DNA of 64,000 nucleotides, taken from Granulicella aggregans (GTDB taxonomy: Bacteria; Acidobacteriota; Terriglobia; Terriglobales; Acidobacteriaceae). The stretch's first letter is position 1. Each line of letters begins with the position of its first letter. The position numbers and the translations under genes were made by a program. The DNA is taken from the NCBI RefSeq assembly GCF_014203275.1, contig NZ_JACHIP010000004.1, forward strand, positions 682,001 to 746,000. The letters are read 5' to 3'. The notes below the pieces were generated by a model that ran no database searches, was not told the DNA's origin, and saw only the letters and a list, made by a program, of their open reading frames with translations. Below, one piece after another: positions 50,807 through 59,603 of this stretch.

Positions 50807-53650
50807 ATGAAGGTTTTTGCCGCGAGATTTGTTCTAGGTGTGATGCTCTGCATGGCTGGCATCGCACATGGTCAGTCAACTACGGGCACTGTGAAAGGCA
50901 CGGTTACGGATTCCACCGGTGCACTGGTCCCGCAGGCCGAAGTAGTTGTTATGAATTCGGGTGGCGTAGTGGCTAAGGTCAAGAGCAACGCCACAGGCTT
51001 CTTCGAGGCTCCTCGCCTGGTTCCCGGTCGCTACTCGCTGAGCATCACCGCCAAAGGCTTTTCTCAGACAGTGATCGACGATGTCTCGGTATTCGGAGGC
51101 AAAGCCACGACCGAGGCAGTCCAGATGACATTGACGGTCGAGACAAACGTGCAGGTGACCGCCGAGACCCAGGGGATTAGCACCAGCCCGGACGACAACG
51201 CCAGCGCCCTCGTAATCAAGGGCAAAGATCTAGACGCACTCTCGGATGATCCCGACGACCTGCAAAATGAACTAACCGCTCTTGCTGGTCCCGCAGCCGG
51301 TCCCAGCGGCGCTCAGATTTACATTGACGGTTTTACCGGTGGCCAGCTTCCTCCCAAGAGTTCGATTCGCGAGATTCGTATCAACAAGAATCCGTTTTCA
51401 GCACAGTACGACAAGCTTGGATATGGCCGCATTGAGATCCTCACAAAGCCGGGTACCGACAAGTTCCACGGCTCGTTCATGATCTCCGGCAACGACAGTG
51501 CCTTCAACTCACTGAACCCCTTCGTTACGAGCGAGCCCCCATACTATTCGACGTTCCTTATGGGGAACGCAAGTGGAGCGCTAGGCAAATCCGCCTCCTG
51601 GTTTACAAGCGTTTTTCGTCGCGACAACGCCTCCAACTCCATAGTCAATGCAGTGGTGCCTGATTCGAACGGTGTAGCGCAAAGCGTCTCTCTCGCCGTG
51701 GCAAATCCGCAGTCGCGGCTGGATATCAGCCCAAGGTTCGATTTCCAGTTGGGAGCAAGCAATACGCTCAGCGTGCGCTACATGTACGACCGGCAGAAGC
51801 AGACGAACAGCGGCGTTACTGGCTTTGCTCTGCAGAGCCAGGCGTACAACGTACTCGACCACGAGAATACAGTCCAGATAAGCGACACACAGATTCTGAG
51901 CCCAAAGGTCGTCAACGACCTACGCTTCCAATACACCGCCGAACGCGACAGCCAGGTCGCAAACTCAACGGACCCCACCGTCACTGTGCAGGCAGCATTT
52001 ACCGGCGGTGGCAGCAACTCCGGAACCGTGCGCGACAATCAGGATCGCTATGAGCTTCAAGACTATGTGACCGCTGCTGAAGGCAGGCACGCGCTCAACT
52101 TCGGTACACGACTGCGGCTCACGCACGAGGTCAGCAATTCCACATCCGGCTTCAACGGCAACTACATCTATCAGTCGCTTGCTGCCTACACGGCAGGAAC
52201 TCCCTCTGAGTACGACGTAACTGCGGGCAATCCTACATCACGCGTGAACCTCTTCGATGCCGCCCTCTTCTTGCAGGACGATTGGACGATCCGCCCAAAT
52301 CTGACCCTGAGCTATGGCATCCGCTACGAAGGACAGAACCGCATCAACGACCACGCCGACTTGGCCCCTCGCTTTACGGTCAGCTACGCCCCAGGCGCTC
52401 GCGACGGAAAGAAGGCCAACACGGTCTTCCGTGCGGGATACGGCTGGTTCTTTGACCGTTTCTCCCCGTCCTATGTCCTCGACGCCATCCGGCAAAATGG
52501 AATCAACCAGCGTGAATATGTAGTCAAGAATCCAACCTTCACGATGAATGCGCCAACCGCCTCGGAACTCGCAGCCAGCAGTACGTCCGCACCAAGTCTT
52601 TACTCGGTCGCACCGGGTCTTAAGAGCTCCGTGAACATGCAGGCGGCAGTTGGGGTTGATCACCAATTTGGCAGAGCCGTGACGTTATCAGCGACCTACA
52701 TCAACTCACGCGGTGTGCATCAGTATTCGAGTGACAACGTCAACGCTTATGTTGCGTCCACCTACGACGCGACCACAGGCACAGGCGTTCGACCGAATGG
52801 TACGAACGAGAATCTTTATCAGTTCCAATCCGGCGGTGTCTACAACCAGAATCAGATAATGCTCAACTACTCAGTGCGCGCGAAGAAGCTCTCCCTCTTT
52901 GGCTTCTACATGATGAACTTCGCCAAGGCTGATACCTCAGGTGCAACTTACTTTCCATCCGAGCAGACCAATCCCGGTGCAGACTACGGACGGGCGACCT
53001 TCGATGTGCATAACCGATTTCTGTTGGGAGGAAACTACATCGCTCCGTTCGGAGTCTCCATCAGCCCCTTCCTGGTGGCAAACTCAGGAAGCCCCTTCAA
53101 CATTACCGTGGGCCAGGACCTGAACGGCGATAACCAGTACAACGATCGTCCAGCATTTGCCACCGCCAACAGCACAAGCACGCTGCAGACAGCGTATGGA
53201 GACTTCGACCTCAACCCGGCGGCAGGAGCGGCGCGTGTGCCCTACAACATGGGGAACGGCCCAGCTCAATTCAGCATGAACCTGCGGGTCGCAAAGACGT
53301 TCGGCATTGGCCCCAGGGCGGAAGGTGGATCCGGTGGCGCTTCGGGAGGTGGCCCTGGTGGGCCCGGCGGAGGCCCGGGAGGTCCTGGCGGTGGACGAGG
53401 CGGTGGTCTTGGCCCCGGTGGCCTCAGCGGCAATAACGGCCCGCCGCGGCTAGATCAGGTTGCCGCTCGAAAATACTCACTAAGCTTCTCCGTGATGGGA
53501 CGCAATGTCTTCAACCACGTTAGCCTTGCAGCTCCTGTCGGCGTGTTGGATTCACCTCTGTTCGGTACGTCGAATGCGATCGCGGGTGGTTTCTTCGGCT
53601 CTGCCGCATCTAACAGAAGTGTCGATCTCCAAGCCAGCTTTAATTTCTGA
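50807..53650 (+). CDS. Oar-like TonB-dependent receptor with Gly/Pro-rich barrel loop
   Basis: 947 residues from ATG 50807 (AGGAGGG nine bases upstream), signal peptide ending AHGQ (about 23). Carboxypeptidase-regulatory-like domain about 26-110 (VKGTVTDSTGALVPQAEVVV), plug-like region about 130-240 (IYIDGFTGGQLPPKSSIREIRI) and a barrel ending SVDLQASFNF. Near residues 840-880 there is a striking Gly-Pro-rich insertion with repeated GGPGG units, predicted to be a flexible extracellular or periplasmic loop. It is divergent from the CpxR-like pair across the periodic operator array. Its stop lies only 26 bp from the tRNA remnant, so it is the last gene of the putative island. Confidence 0.88.
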   Translation: MKVFAARFVLGVMLCMAGIAHGQSTTGTVKGTVTDSTGALVPQAEVVVMNSGGVVAKVKSNATGFFEAPRLVPGRYSLSITAKGFSQTVIDDVSVFGGKATTEAVQMTLTVETNVQVTAETQGISTSPDDNASALVIKGKDLDALSDDPDDLQNELTALAGPAAGPSGAQIYIDGFTGGQLPPKSSIREIRINKNPFSAQYDKLGYGRIEILTKPGTDKFHGSFMISGNDSAFNSLNPFVTSEPPYYSTFLMGNASGALGKSASWFTSVFRRDNASNSIVNAVVPDSNGVAQSVSLAVANPQSRLDISPRFDFQLGASNTLSVRYMYDRQKQTNSGVTGFALQSQAYNVLDHENTVQISDTQILSPKVVNDLRFQYTAERDSQVANSTDPTVTVQAAFTGGGSNSGTVRDNQDRYELQDYVTAAEGRHALNFGTRLRLTHEVSNSTSGFNGNYIYQSLAAYTAGTPSEYDVTAGNPTSRVNLFDAALFLQDDWTIRPNLTLSYGIRYEGQNRINDHADLAPRFTVSYAPGARDGKKANTVFRAGYGWFFDRFSPSYVLDAIRQNGINQREYVVKNPTFTMNAPTASELAASSTSAPSLYSVAPGLKSSVNMQAAVGVDHQFGRAVTLSATYINSRGVHQYSSDNVNAYVASTYDATTGTGVRPNGTNENLYQFQSGGVYNQNQIMLNYSVRAKKLSLFGFYMMNFAKADTSGATYFPSEQTNPGADYGRATFDVHNRFLLGGNYIAPFGVSISPFLVANSGSPFNITVGQDLNGDNQYNDRPAFATANSTSTLQTAYGDFDLNPAAGAARVPYNMGNGPAQFSMNLRVAKTFGIGPRAEGGSGGASGGGPGGPGGGPGGPGGGRGGGLGPGGLSGNNGPPRLDQVAARKYSLSFSVMGRNVFNHVSLAAPVGVLDSPLFGTSNAIAGGFFGSAASNRSVDLQASFNF

Positions 53651-53676
53651 GGAGGAACTAAGAAGCGGATCGCCCG

Positions 53677-53727
53677 ATGGCATGGGAGAAGTCATCGGTG
53701 CGATCCCGATCACGTCCACTAATAATT
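53677..53727 (+). repeat. attR-like diverged copy of the tRNA-Ala 3' half
   Basis: Matches 6861-6911 at 45 of 51 positions, starting at the anticodon loop. The T loop has lost its universal TTC (now TGC) and CCA has become CTA, so it is not a functional tRNA half. There is no 5' half: similarity fades immediately upstream. This is the pattern expected for the displaced original 3' end after island integration. Confidence 0.75.
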
Positions 53728-53869
53728 AAATAAACTAGGGAATTCGCAGAATAAACGAGATATGTTTTCGAGATGTCTTTTATCACGCTACTTCCCATCT
53801 CCGCGACGTTGAAGATTGATACAAACGGCGTTGTGCCCGCCAGGCTGGAGACAGGAAGCCAATTGCTCT

Positions 53870-55579
53870 CTATCGAGTGCTGGTACCTTTACGAGTCGCG
53901 ACGGACAGACGGCCGGCCCTCAGATTTTCCGAGAGCAGTACAGCATCCGCAATCTCTCGCATCGATCTTCTGCGTTCCCGGCTTTCTTTTTGCATAACGC
54001 GATATGCCTCATCTTCAGATAGATTGAGGTCCCTCTGCAGAAGCCCTTTCGCCCTGTCGATCACCTTGCGCGATTCGAGCCGGTCAGAAAGCTGCAGATT
54101 TTCTGTCTCCAATCGAGCCCGCTCAATCTCCGCACCGACAAGGACGCCGATCGTTGCAACAAGCCTTCGCTGAAGCTCAGTGTGCACATAGGGTTGTCTA
54201 TGCTGCAGATTCAGCACGCCCACAACCCTGCCGGCACAAAGTACCGGAACGCAAAGCATGGCCTCAAAAGAGTCTTCCGGAAGGCTCCTGAAAGCACTGA
54301 ACCTCGGATCGTCACTGGCCTTTTCGGAGATGGCTACTGGCTCGCGATATTCGGCCACCCATCCGCTCACACCCTGTCCGAGCGAAATCTTGAGCTGATC
54401 AATCTCTGCCGCGTGCGGATTTCTCGACGCTCGAAGAACCAGCTTGTCTTCTTCCAGCGTGTAGATAAAGCAGGATTCGCAAGGCACGATCGAGCACACA
54501 CAAGCGACGATCCGAGACAGTACGACATGTAACGGGTCGCTCGATATTAGACTTCCGCTTACTTGTTGAAGCACGTCAAGTGGCGCGAGGCCATCGCGAA
54601 AGCCGGCCATCGTCGGGGTCGACAGAGATACCTGCTGCACTGGCCATGATGCTGACCGAGCTGCCGGTGGGCTGGCATTCGTACTCACTCGAATTGGAGG
54701 CTCGAAGGTCCGCTGCGCATCGGAGTCGGCAGATGGCGTTCGTTTTGCAGCCAACACGTTGCGGGCATACTGTGCCGCCTCGTTGACCATGAAGCCCATG
54801 CGTGGCCGGGAAGGTTCAAAATCAGGCTTGAGCCCGTATTGCAGAATCTCTTCAGTGGTCGTTGGGCCCACCGAAATAATTGCGATCGACTGCATGGCGC
54901 GGCGCATCTCCTCAACCACGCCCATACCGCTTGCCACCTGAAACAGGTGAATGACCTGCACCGCCGTCATAAACAGAACGACGTCGATTGATCCATCGAT
55001 GATCTCGCGGATGCTCCGCTGCAGCGGCTCTACATCGATAGGCAGCCCCCACTGATAGACAGGGATCTTGGTCACCGAGGAACAACGTTGCACCAGTTCG
55101 GCAAGAAGCTCTGGATTCGTCGCTCCGTATTCCTGCACCGCGACAGACAGAGTCCCGATCCTTTCCCCGTATGTCTTATCGATCTGCGCGACAACCTCTC
55201 GCCATGTGCTGGGTTCAGATGTGGTCACTGCCACCGGGATCTGCAGTTCGCGCAGCGCGCCTAACGGCTTGACTCCCCGCGCCACGATCTCACGCTTTCG
55301 CAATTGCTCGACAATCTGCGAACGGTCAAAGGATGAGTCGAGAATTTCGAGCATCTTCGTGACACCCACTCCAGTCATGAAGATGATGATGTCGAACTCT
55401 CCTGCGAGAAGGCGTCGCCCAAACTCGAGGCACATCGTATTGGAGCTGAGTGGGATCTCTCGCATGGATGGCACCACAAGCGGATCGCCGTTGTAGGTAG
55501 AAATCAACTTCTCCACTTCACGCGCGCGGCGGGTCTCCAGCGATAACACACGGAGTCCGTCAAAACTTGCATGAGGCAT
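53870..55579 (-). CDS. HemD-like/GAF/ANTAR fusion regulator of nitrate assimilation
   Basis: 569 residues; ATG 55579 has AGGAGG upstream. Residues about 5-265 form a uroporphyrinogen-III-synthase (HemD)-like bilobed domain (LSLETRRAREVEKLI; DIIIFMTGVGVTKMLEIL; AIISVGPTTTEEILQYGLKPDFEPSRP in part). About 310-480 is a GAF domain (FIYTLEEDKLVLRAS, GQGVSGWVAEYREPVAI, MLCVPVLCAGRVVGVLNLQH), then a coiled coil and an ANTAR RNA-binding domain (about 505-560: VIDRAKGLLQRDLNLSEDEAYRVMQKESR in part). ANTAR proteins bind paired hairpins in leader RNAs to prevent termination. Siroheme synthesis starts from uroporphyrinogen III and the neighbouring NirA uses siroheme, so HemD activity or tetrapyrrole sensing would link cofactor supply to nir expression. 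Whether the HemD part is catalytic is unknown. Confidence 0.85.
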   Translation of the reverse strand: MPHASFDGLRVLSLETRRAREVEKLISTYNGDPLVVPSMREIPLSSNTMCLEFGRRLLAGEFDIIIFMTGVGVTKMLEILDSSFDRSQIVEQLRKREIVARGVKPLGALRELQIPVAVTTSEPSTWREVVAQIDKTYGERIGTLSVAVQEYGATNPELLAELVQRCSSVTKIPVYQWGLPIDVEPLQRSIREIIDGSIDVVLFMTAVQVIHLFQVASGMGVVEEMRRAMQSIAIISVGPTTTEEILQYGLKPDFEPSRPRMGFMVNEAAQYARNVLAAKRTPSADSDAQRTFEPPIRVSTNASPPAARSASWPVQQVSLSTPTMAGFRDGLAPLDVLQQVSGSLISSDPLHVVLSRIVACVCSIVPCESCFIYTLEEDKLVLRASRNPHAAEIDQLKISLGQGVSGWVAEYREPVAISEKASDDPRFSAFRSLPEDSFEAMLCVPVLCAGRVVGVLNLQHRQPYVHTELQRRLVATIGVLVGAEIERARLETENLQLSDRLESRKVIDRAKGLLQRDLNLSEDEAYRVMQKESRERRRSMREIADAVLLSENLRAGRLSVATRKGTSTR

Positions 55580-56019
55580 GCGCCCTCCTAAGGGAAGCAG
55601 GTGCGATCTCTGTAAAGTTGGATTGGAAGAGGATCGGGCTTAGTATACTGCCGCTCGGGCGGACTCTCCCGGCCGTCTCCCGCCTTGGCTCTTCAAAAGA
55701 AGCTTGGCGCCGATGAAAGCGATCCCAATAAAAAAATGTTGCGTTAGCACTGAGTTGTTCCTATACTCGCTAAATCAACGGTGCCCGGGGGATCTTCCCG
55801 ACCTGCATCGTTTCTCGTGAGACTCCTCGAAGCGTCCACACTCTCGCCTAACCTGATATTTCCTTATCGGAGCTCCCTGACGAGCCTGAGATCACCCGAA
55901 TTGCGTGGTGAATCCTGTGCTTGCCCTATGGATGCTTAACCGCACATCTTTCTACATGCTTTTGATCTCAGGCTCTCAGGACACAACCGCCGGTTCTCCG
56001 GAGTGTTCTAAGGCCGACT
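55580..56019 (+). promoter_or_regulatory. nirA leader and divergent promoter region
   Basis: 440 bp with no supported gene. It contains a perfect 13-bp inverted repeat, GAGCCTGAGATCA (55882-55894) and TGATCTCAGGCTC (55963-55975), enclosing 68 bases, then CCGG-TTCT-CCGG (about 55992-56003) shortly before nirA. I could not find a convincing pair of ANTAR-type hairpins with six-base loops having A at position 1 and G at position 4. Confidence 0.5.
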
Positions 56020-57813
56020 ATGTCTACTGTTTCTCCACCAAACGCGACGCCTGACTCCGGGTTCACGGATCAGCAGACTCACTATCTGCGCGGGTTCTTC
56101 GCCGGCGTTCAGCAGCGACCGTTCGTTGCGCACTTATCGCCCGCGCAGATTACCTATGAGCCTGGTTCCAATGCGCGGAACCTGGCCGAACCACAGAATG
56201 AAGAGACCTTCTGGGGTACGCCGATCTCCGATCTGTGCGCCGAAGAGGTGTGGAAGTACGAGTCCAACTCACTCGACCTGTGGGACGAACTGCTGGACGC
56301 AGCCGCGCGTGACGAAGCGCCGAACGCGGAGCAGCGCTATCGATTCAAATTTCATGGCCTCTTCCACGTCGCGCCCGCACAGGACTCTTTCATGCTGCGC
56401 CTGCGCGCTCCCGGAGGGATCATCACCTCGCATCAGGTTCGCGGGCTGGTGAAGATCGCAGAGAGCTGGGGCAATCGGCGCCTGGACCTGACGACTCGCT
56501 CGAATGTGCAGCTTCGCGAATTCGCGCCGAGACACATCGTGAATGTTCTCAACAGCGTTCGCAAGCTCGGCATGAGCGGCCTTGGCTCTGGCGCGGACAA
56601 TATTCGCAACATCACCGCGTCGCCTATCTCCGGCTACGATCCGCAGGAACTGATCGACGTGCAACCGTTTGCCGATGCGTTGCAGAACTACATCACCAAC
56701 TCTCGCGACATGTTCGGTTTGCCCCGCAAGTTCAACATCGCCTTCGACAATGGCGGTGCCATCAGTGCGCTCGCCGACACCAATGACATTGGTTTTGTAG
56801 CCGTCAAGGTCGCGGATGACAGGTCGGTTCCCGCGGGGATCTACTTCCGGGTTCTTCTGTGCGGCATCACCGGCCATAAGCAGTTCGCAACGGATTGCGG
56901 CCTTTTACTTCGGCCGGATCAATTAGTCGCCGTCGCCGCGGCCATGGTGCGCGTCTTTGCCGAGAATGGCGATCGCACAGACAGGAAGAAGGCGCGCCTC
57001 AAGTATCTGGTCGATCGGTGGGGCATAGACCGCTTTGTTGCGGAGACAGCGAAGAAGCTCGCCTTCCCGGTCCTTCACGTCGACGCCAACGTCGCGGAGC
57101 CTCGTGGCCCGGTCGACAGGGCCGGTCACTTGGGTATCCATCCTCAATCGCAGCCCGGCAGGTCTTACATCGGCGTCTGCATTCCTGTGGGATGGCTGCC
57201 CATGGAACAGGCGCTAGCCGTCGCGGAGATCGCGGATCGGTTCGGCTCAGGCGAAATCCGCCTTACCGTATGGCAGAACCTTCTCATTCCGAACGTGCCT
57301 CAAGAATGCGTCGCTGAAGCCTGTGCGGAGCTGAAGAGGGCTGGCCTGGCGATCGACGCCGGTCGCGTGCAGAGCGGAACCGTAGCATGCACCGGCAGCC
57401 GCGGATGCCGCTTCGCCATGACAGACACCAAAGCTCATGCGCTGGAGATTGCGCGCTCACTCGATGCCTCGTTCGCCCTCGAACAGCCCGTGAATCTGCA
57501 CGTCACCGGATGCCCGAACTCCTGCGCACAGCACTACATCGGAGACATCGGATTGATGGGCGTCAAGGTAGGCGGCGAAGAGGGCTATCAGATCAACCTT
57601 GGCGGCGGCGCCGATAGCGATCAGGCGATCGCGCGGCAGCTCTTCCCGGGGATCAAGTACGCAGAGGTTCTCCCGATGTTGCACGCTCTGTTTGCGGGCT
57701 ATAGAAAGTGCTCTCAAGGCGAGGAGAGCTTTCTCGAATTCACACGACGGCACAGCATCGAGGAGCTCCGCGGCATAGCTGGAACAACAGACAACCTGGA
57801 GACGATGGCATGA
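56020..57813 (+). CDS. nirA: NirA-type ferredoxin-like nitrite/sulfite reductase
   Basis: 597 residues. Siroheme- and [4Fe-4S]-dependent six-electron reduction of nitrite to ammonium is expected from context; sulfite reduction cannot be excluded. The cluster/siroheme cysteines are C457 and C463 in ACTGSRGCRF, and C498 and C502 in GCPNSCAQH. Duplicated ferredoxin-like domains precede each half (LRAPGGIITSHQVRGLVKIAE; VCIPVGWLPMEQALAVAEIA). An N-terminal segment GFTDQQTHYLRGFFAGVQ is characteristic of bacterial NirA-like proteins. AAGG lies upstream of the ATG. Its stop overlaps the start of the flavoprotein gene by ATGA, suggesting that this flavoprotein is the electron donor. Confidence 0.88.
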   Translation: MSTVSPPNATPDSGFTDQQTHYLRGFFAGVQQRPFVAHLSPAQITYEPGSNARNLAEPQNEETFWGTPISDLCAEEVWKYESNSLDLWDELLDAAARDEAPNAEQRYRFKFHGLFHVAPAQDSFMLRLRAPGGIITSHQVRGLVKIAESWGNRRLDLTTRSNVQLREFAPRHIVNVLNSVRKLGMSGLGSGADNIRNITASPISGYDPQELIDVQPFADALQNYITNSRDMFGLPRKFNIAFDNGGAISALADTNDIGFVAVKVADDRSVPAGIYFRVLLCGITGHKQFATDCGLLLRPDQLVAVAAAMVRVFAENGDRTDRKKARLKYLVDRWGIDRFVAETAKKLAFPVLHVDANVAEPRGPVDRAGHLGIHPQSQPGRSYIGVCIPVGWLPMEQALAVAEIADRFGSGEIRLTVWQNLLIPNVPQECVAEACAELKRAGLAIDAGRVQSGTVACTGSRGCRFAMTDTKAHALEIARSLDASFALEQPVNLHVTGCPNSCAQHYIGDIGLMGVKVGGEEGYQINLGGGADSDQAIARQLFPGIKYAEVLPMLHALFAGYRKCSQGEESFLEFTRRHSIEELRGIAGTTDNLETMA

Positions 57814-59579
57814 ATCCTCAGCCCATTCCCTTCATCCCCGATGACGCCCCCTTCAACCCGGACCAGCGCGCCTGGCTGAATGGCTTTCTCGCTGGCATGT
57901 TCTCGACCGCCACGCAGACGGCGGCGCAGCCATCCGCCACCTCTGAAGAGGTTGCGCTCTACTTTGCTACCCAGAGCGGCACGGCGGAGCGGCTTGCGAA
58001 AAAATTTGCCAAGGATCTCAAGGCTAACGGTCATCGTCCGGTCCTTGCTTCGCTGGCAGAAACGGACATGGCCTCCTTTGCCAGCCAACGCTGCGCCGTG
58101 ATCTTCGCGAGCACCTACGGCGACGGTGAGGCTCCCGAGAATAGCCGCTCCTTTCGCGACGCCCTGCTGGCCGAGGACTGCGCCCGCCTCAATTCGCTGC
58201 GTTACGCTGTCTTCTCTCTCGGCGACAGCAGCTACGAGCAGTTCTGCCAATTCGGCGTAGAGCTCGATGAACGCCTGGCAGATCTCGGCGCAACACGCAT
58301 CATCGGTCGGGTCGAGAGCGACGTGGATGTAGATGCTCCGTTTGCCGCGTGGAAGGATACCTGCATCGCCACCATAGGGAAGAAGAATGGTGCCAGTCCG
58401 AGCGTATCCGTCGCCGCCGTGCCCATCGCCCCCGTGTCCGTCACGGCGAAGCCCTCCCTGTACTCCCGCGATAGTCCATTCCCGGCCGAGATCGTGGAGC
58501 GTCGCGCTCTCACCACCGGAACTTCAAGCAAGCTCACCATGCATCTCGCGCTACAGCTGAATGAATCTCTGCCCTACGAAGCCGGTGACGCCTGCGGCGT
58601 CATCGCGCAGAACGATGCTGCTCTCGTGGATGAGATCATCTCACTCCTGCCGTTCGACGGGACCACGCCAGTCGATCTCCCCAAAATCGGTTCAACCACC
58701 GTTCAGTACGCACTGACCCAGCTCTATCAGCACACCCGCGCCAGCCGCAAGATGGTGCAGGCTTTCGCCAGCAGGACACAGCACAAGAATCTGCTGACTC
58801 TTCTTCAGCCTGAACAGGGCGGTCACCTGGACAAGTACCTCTACGACCGCGGGCTGATCGACCTTCTGAGCGAGTATCGAGGCGCCATCGAGTCGCCGTC
58901 CGAGCTCTTCGCCATACTTCCACGACTTACGCCTCGTCTCTACTCCATCTCTTCAAGCCCTGCCGCCCATGGGCACGAGCTACATTGCACCATAGCGGTG
59001 GTCAAATATCGCTCCCACAACCGCGAACGCGGTGGAGTGGCATCGACCATGCTCTCCGACCGGCTTGAAGTCGGACAGACTGTGCCCGTCTACATCCAGC
59101 CCAACCAGAAGTTCCGGCTGCCCGCGGACGGTAGGACGCCGATCATCATGATTGGCCCCGGCACCGGAGTCGCTCCTTTCCGATCTTTCCTGCACGAGCG
59201 CCGGGCGCTTGGACATAAGGGGAAGAACTGGCTCTTCTTCGGTGAGCGGAGTGTGCAGACCGATTTCCTCTATTGCAATGAGCTGCAGGAGATGTGTGAC
59301 AGCGGCCACCTCACGCGTCTGGACACTGCTTTCTCACGCGACCAGGCGACAAAGATCTACGTTCAGGACCGCATGCTCGAGCACGGTGCCCTGTTCTGGA
59401 GCTGGTTGCAGGAAGACGCTCGCATCTACGTCTGCGGCGACGCAACCTACATGGCAAAGGACGTCGATGCCGCGCTCCACGCACTGATCGAAAAGCATGG
59501 CGGCATGGGCCCGGAAGCCGCACAGGAATACGTTACGAAGCTGCAGGACGAAAGCCGTTATCACCGCGACATCTACTAA
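57810..59579 (+). CDS. CysJ-like diflavin reductase (flavodoxin-FAD-NADPH)
   Basis: 589 residues from ATG 57810, overlapping the nirA stop by ATGA. An N-terminal segment with NPDQRAWLNGFLAGMFS (about 15-31) resembles the matching segment in NirA. The flavodoxin domain (about 45-195) has FATQSGTAERLAKKFAKDL and ASTYGDGEAPENSRSF. The FAD domain contains RLYSISSSPAAHGHELH (about 370-390), and the NADP-binding part GPGTGVAPFRSFLHER and FFGERS. Length matches sulfite-reductase flavoprotein alpha chains. It would pass electrons from NADPH to the nitrite reductase encoded just upstream, replacing ferredoxin, an unusual partnership inferred from operon coupling. A role in sulfite reduction is the alternative. 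Confidence 0.88.
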   Translation: MNPQPIPFIPDDAPFNPDQRAWLNGFLAGMFSTATQTAAQPSATSEEVALYFATQSGTAERLAKKFAKDLKANGHRPVLASLAETDMASFASQRCAVIFASTYGDGEAPENSRSFRDALLAEDCARLNSLRYAVFSLGDSSYEQFCQFGVELDERLADLGATRIIGRVESDVDVDAPFAAWKDTCIATIGKKNGASPSVSVAAVPIAPVSVTAKPSLYSRDSPFPAEIVERRALTTGTSSKLTMHLALQLNESLPYEAGDACGVIAQNDAALVDEIISLLPFDGTTPVDLPKIGSTTVQYALTQLYQHTRASRKMVQAFASRTQHKNLLTLLQPEQGGHLDKYLYDRGLIDLLSEYRGAIESPSELFAILPRLTPRLYSISSSPAAHGHELHCTIAVVKYRSHNRERGGVASTMLSDRLEVGQTVPVYIQPNQKFRLPADGRTPIIMIGPGTGVAPFRSFLHERRALGHKGKNWLFFGERSVQTDFLYCNELQEMCDSGHLTRLDTAFSRDQATKIYVQDRMLEHGALFWSWLQEDARIYVCGDATYMAKDVDAALHALIEKHGGMGPEAAQEYVTKLQDESRYHRDIY

Positions 59580-59603
59580 CACGCACCTCTCGGGAGCAAC
59601 AAC

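Noticed and set aside
55580-56019. Canonical ANTAR target (two hairpins with six-base loops, A at 1 and G at 4)
   Set aside because: I tried the possible AnnGnn loops in the leader; none had a convincing stem. Only the long inverted repeat was kept.
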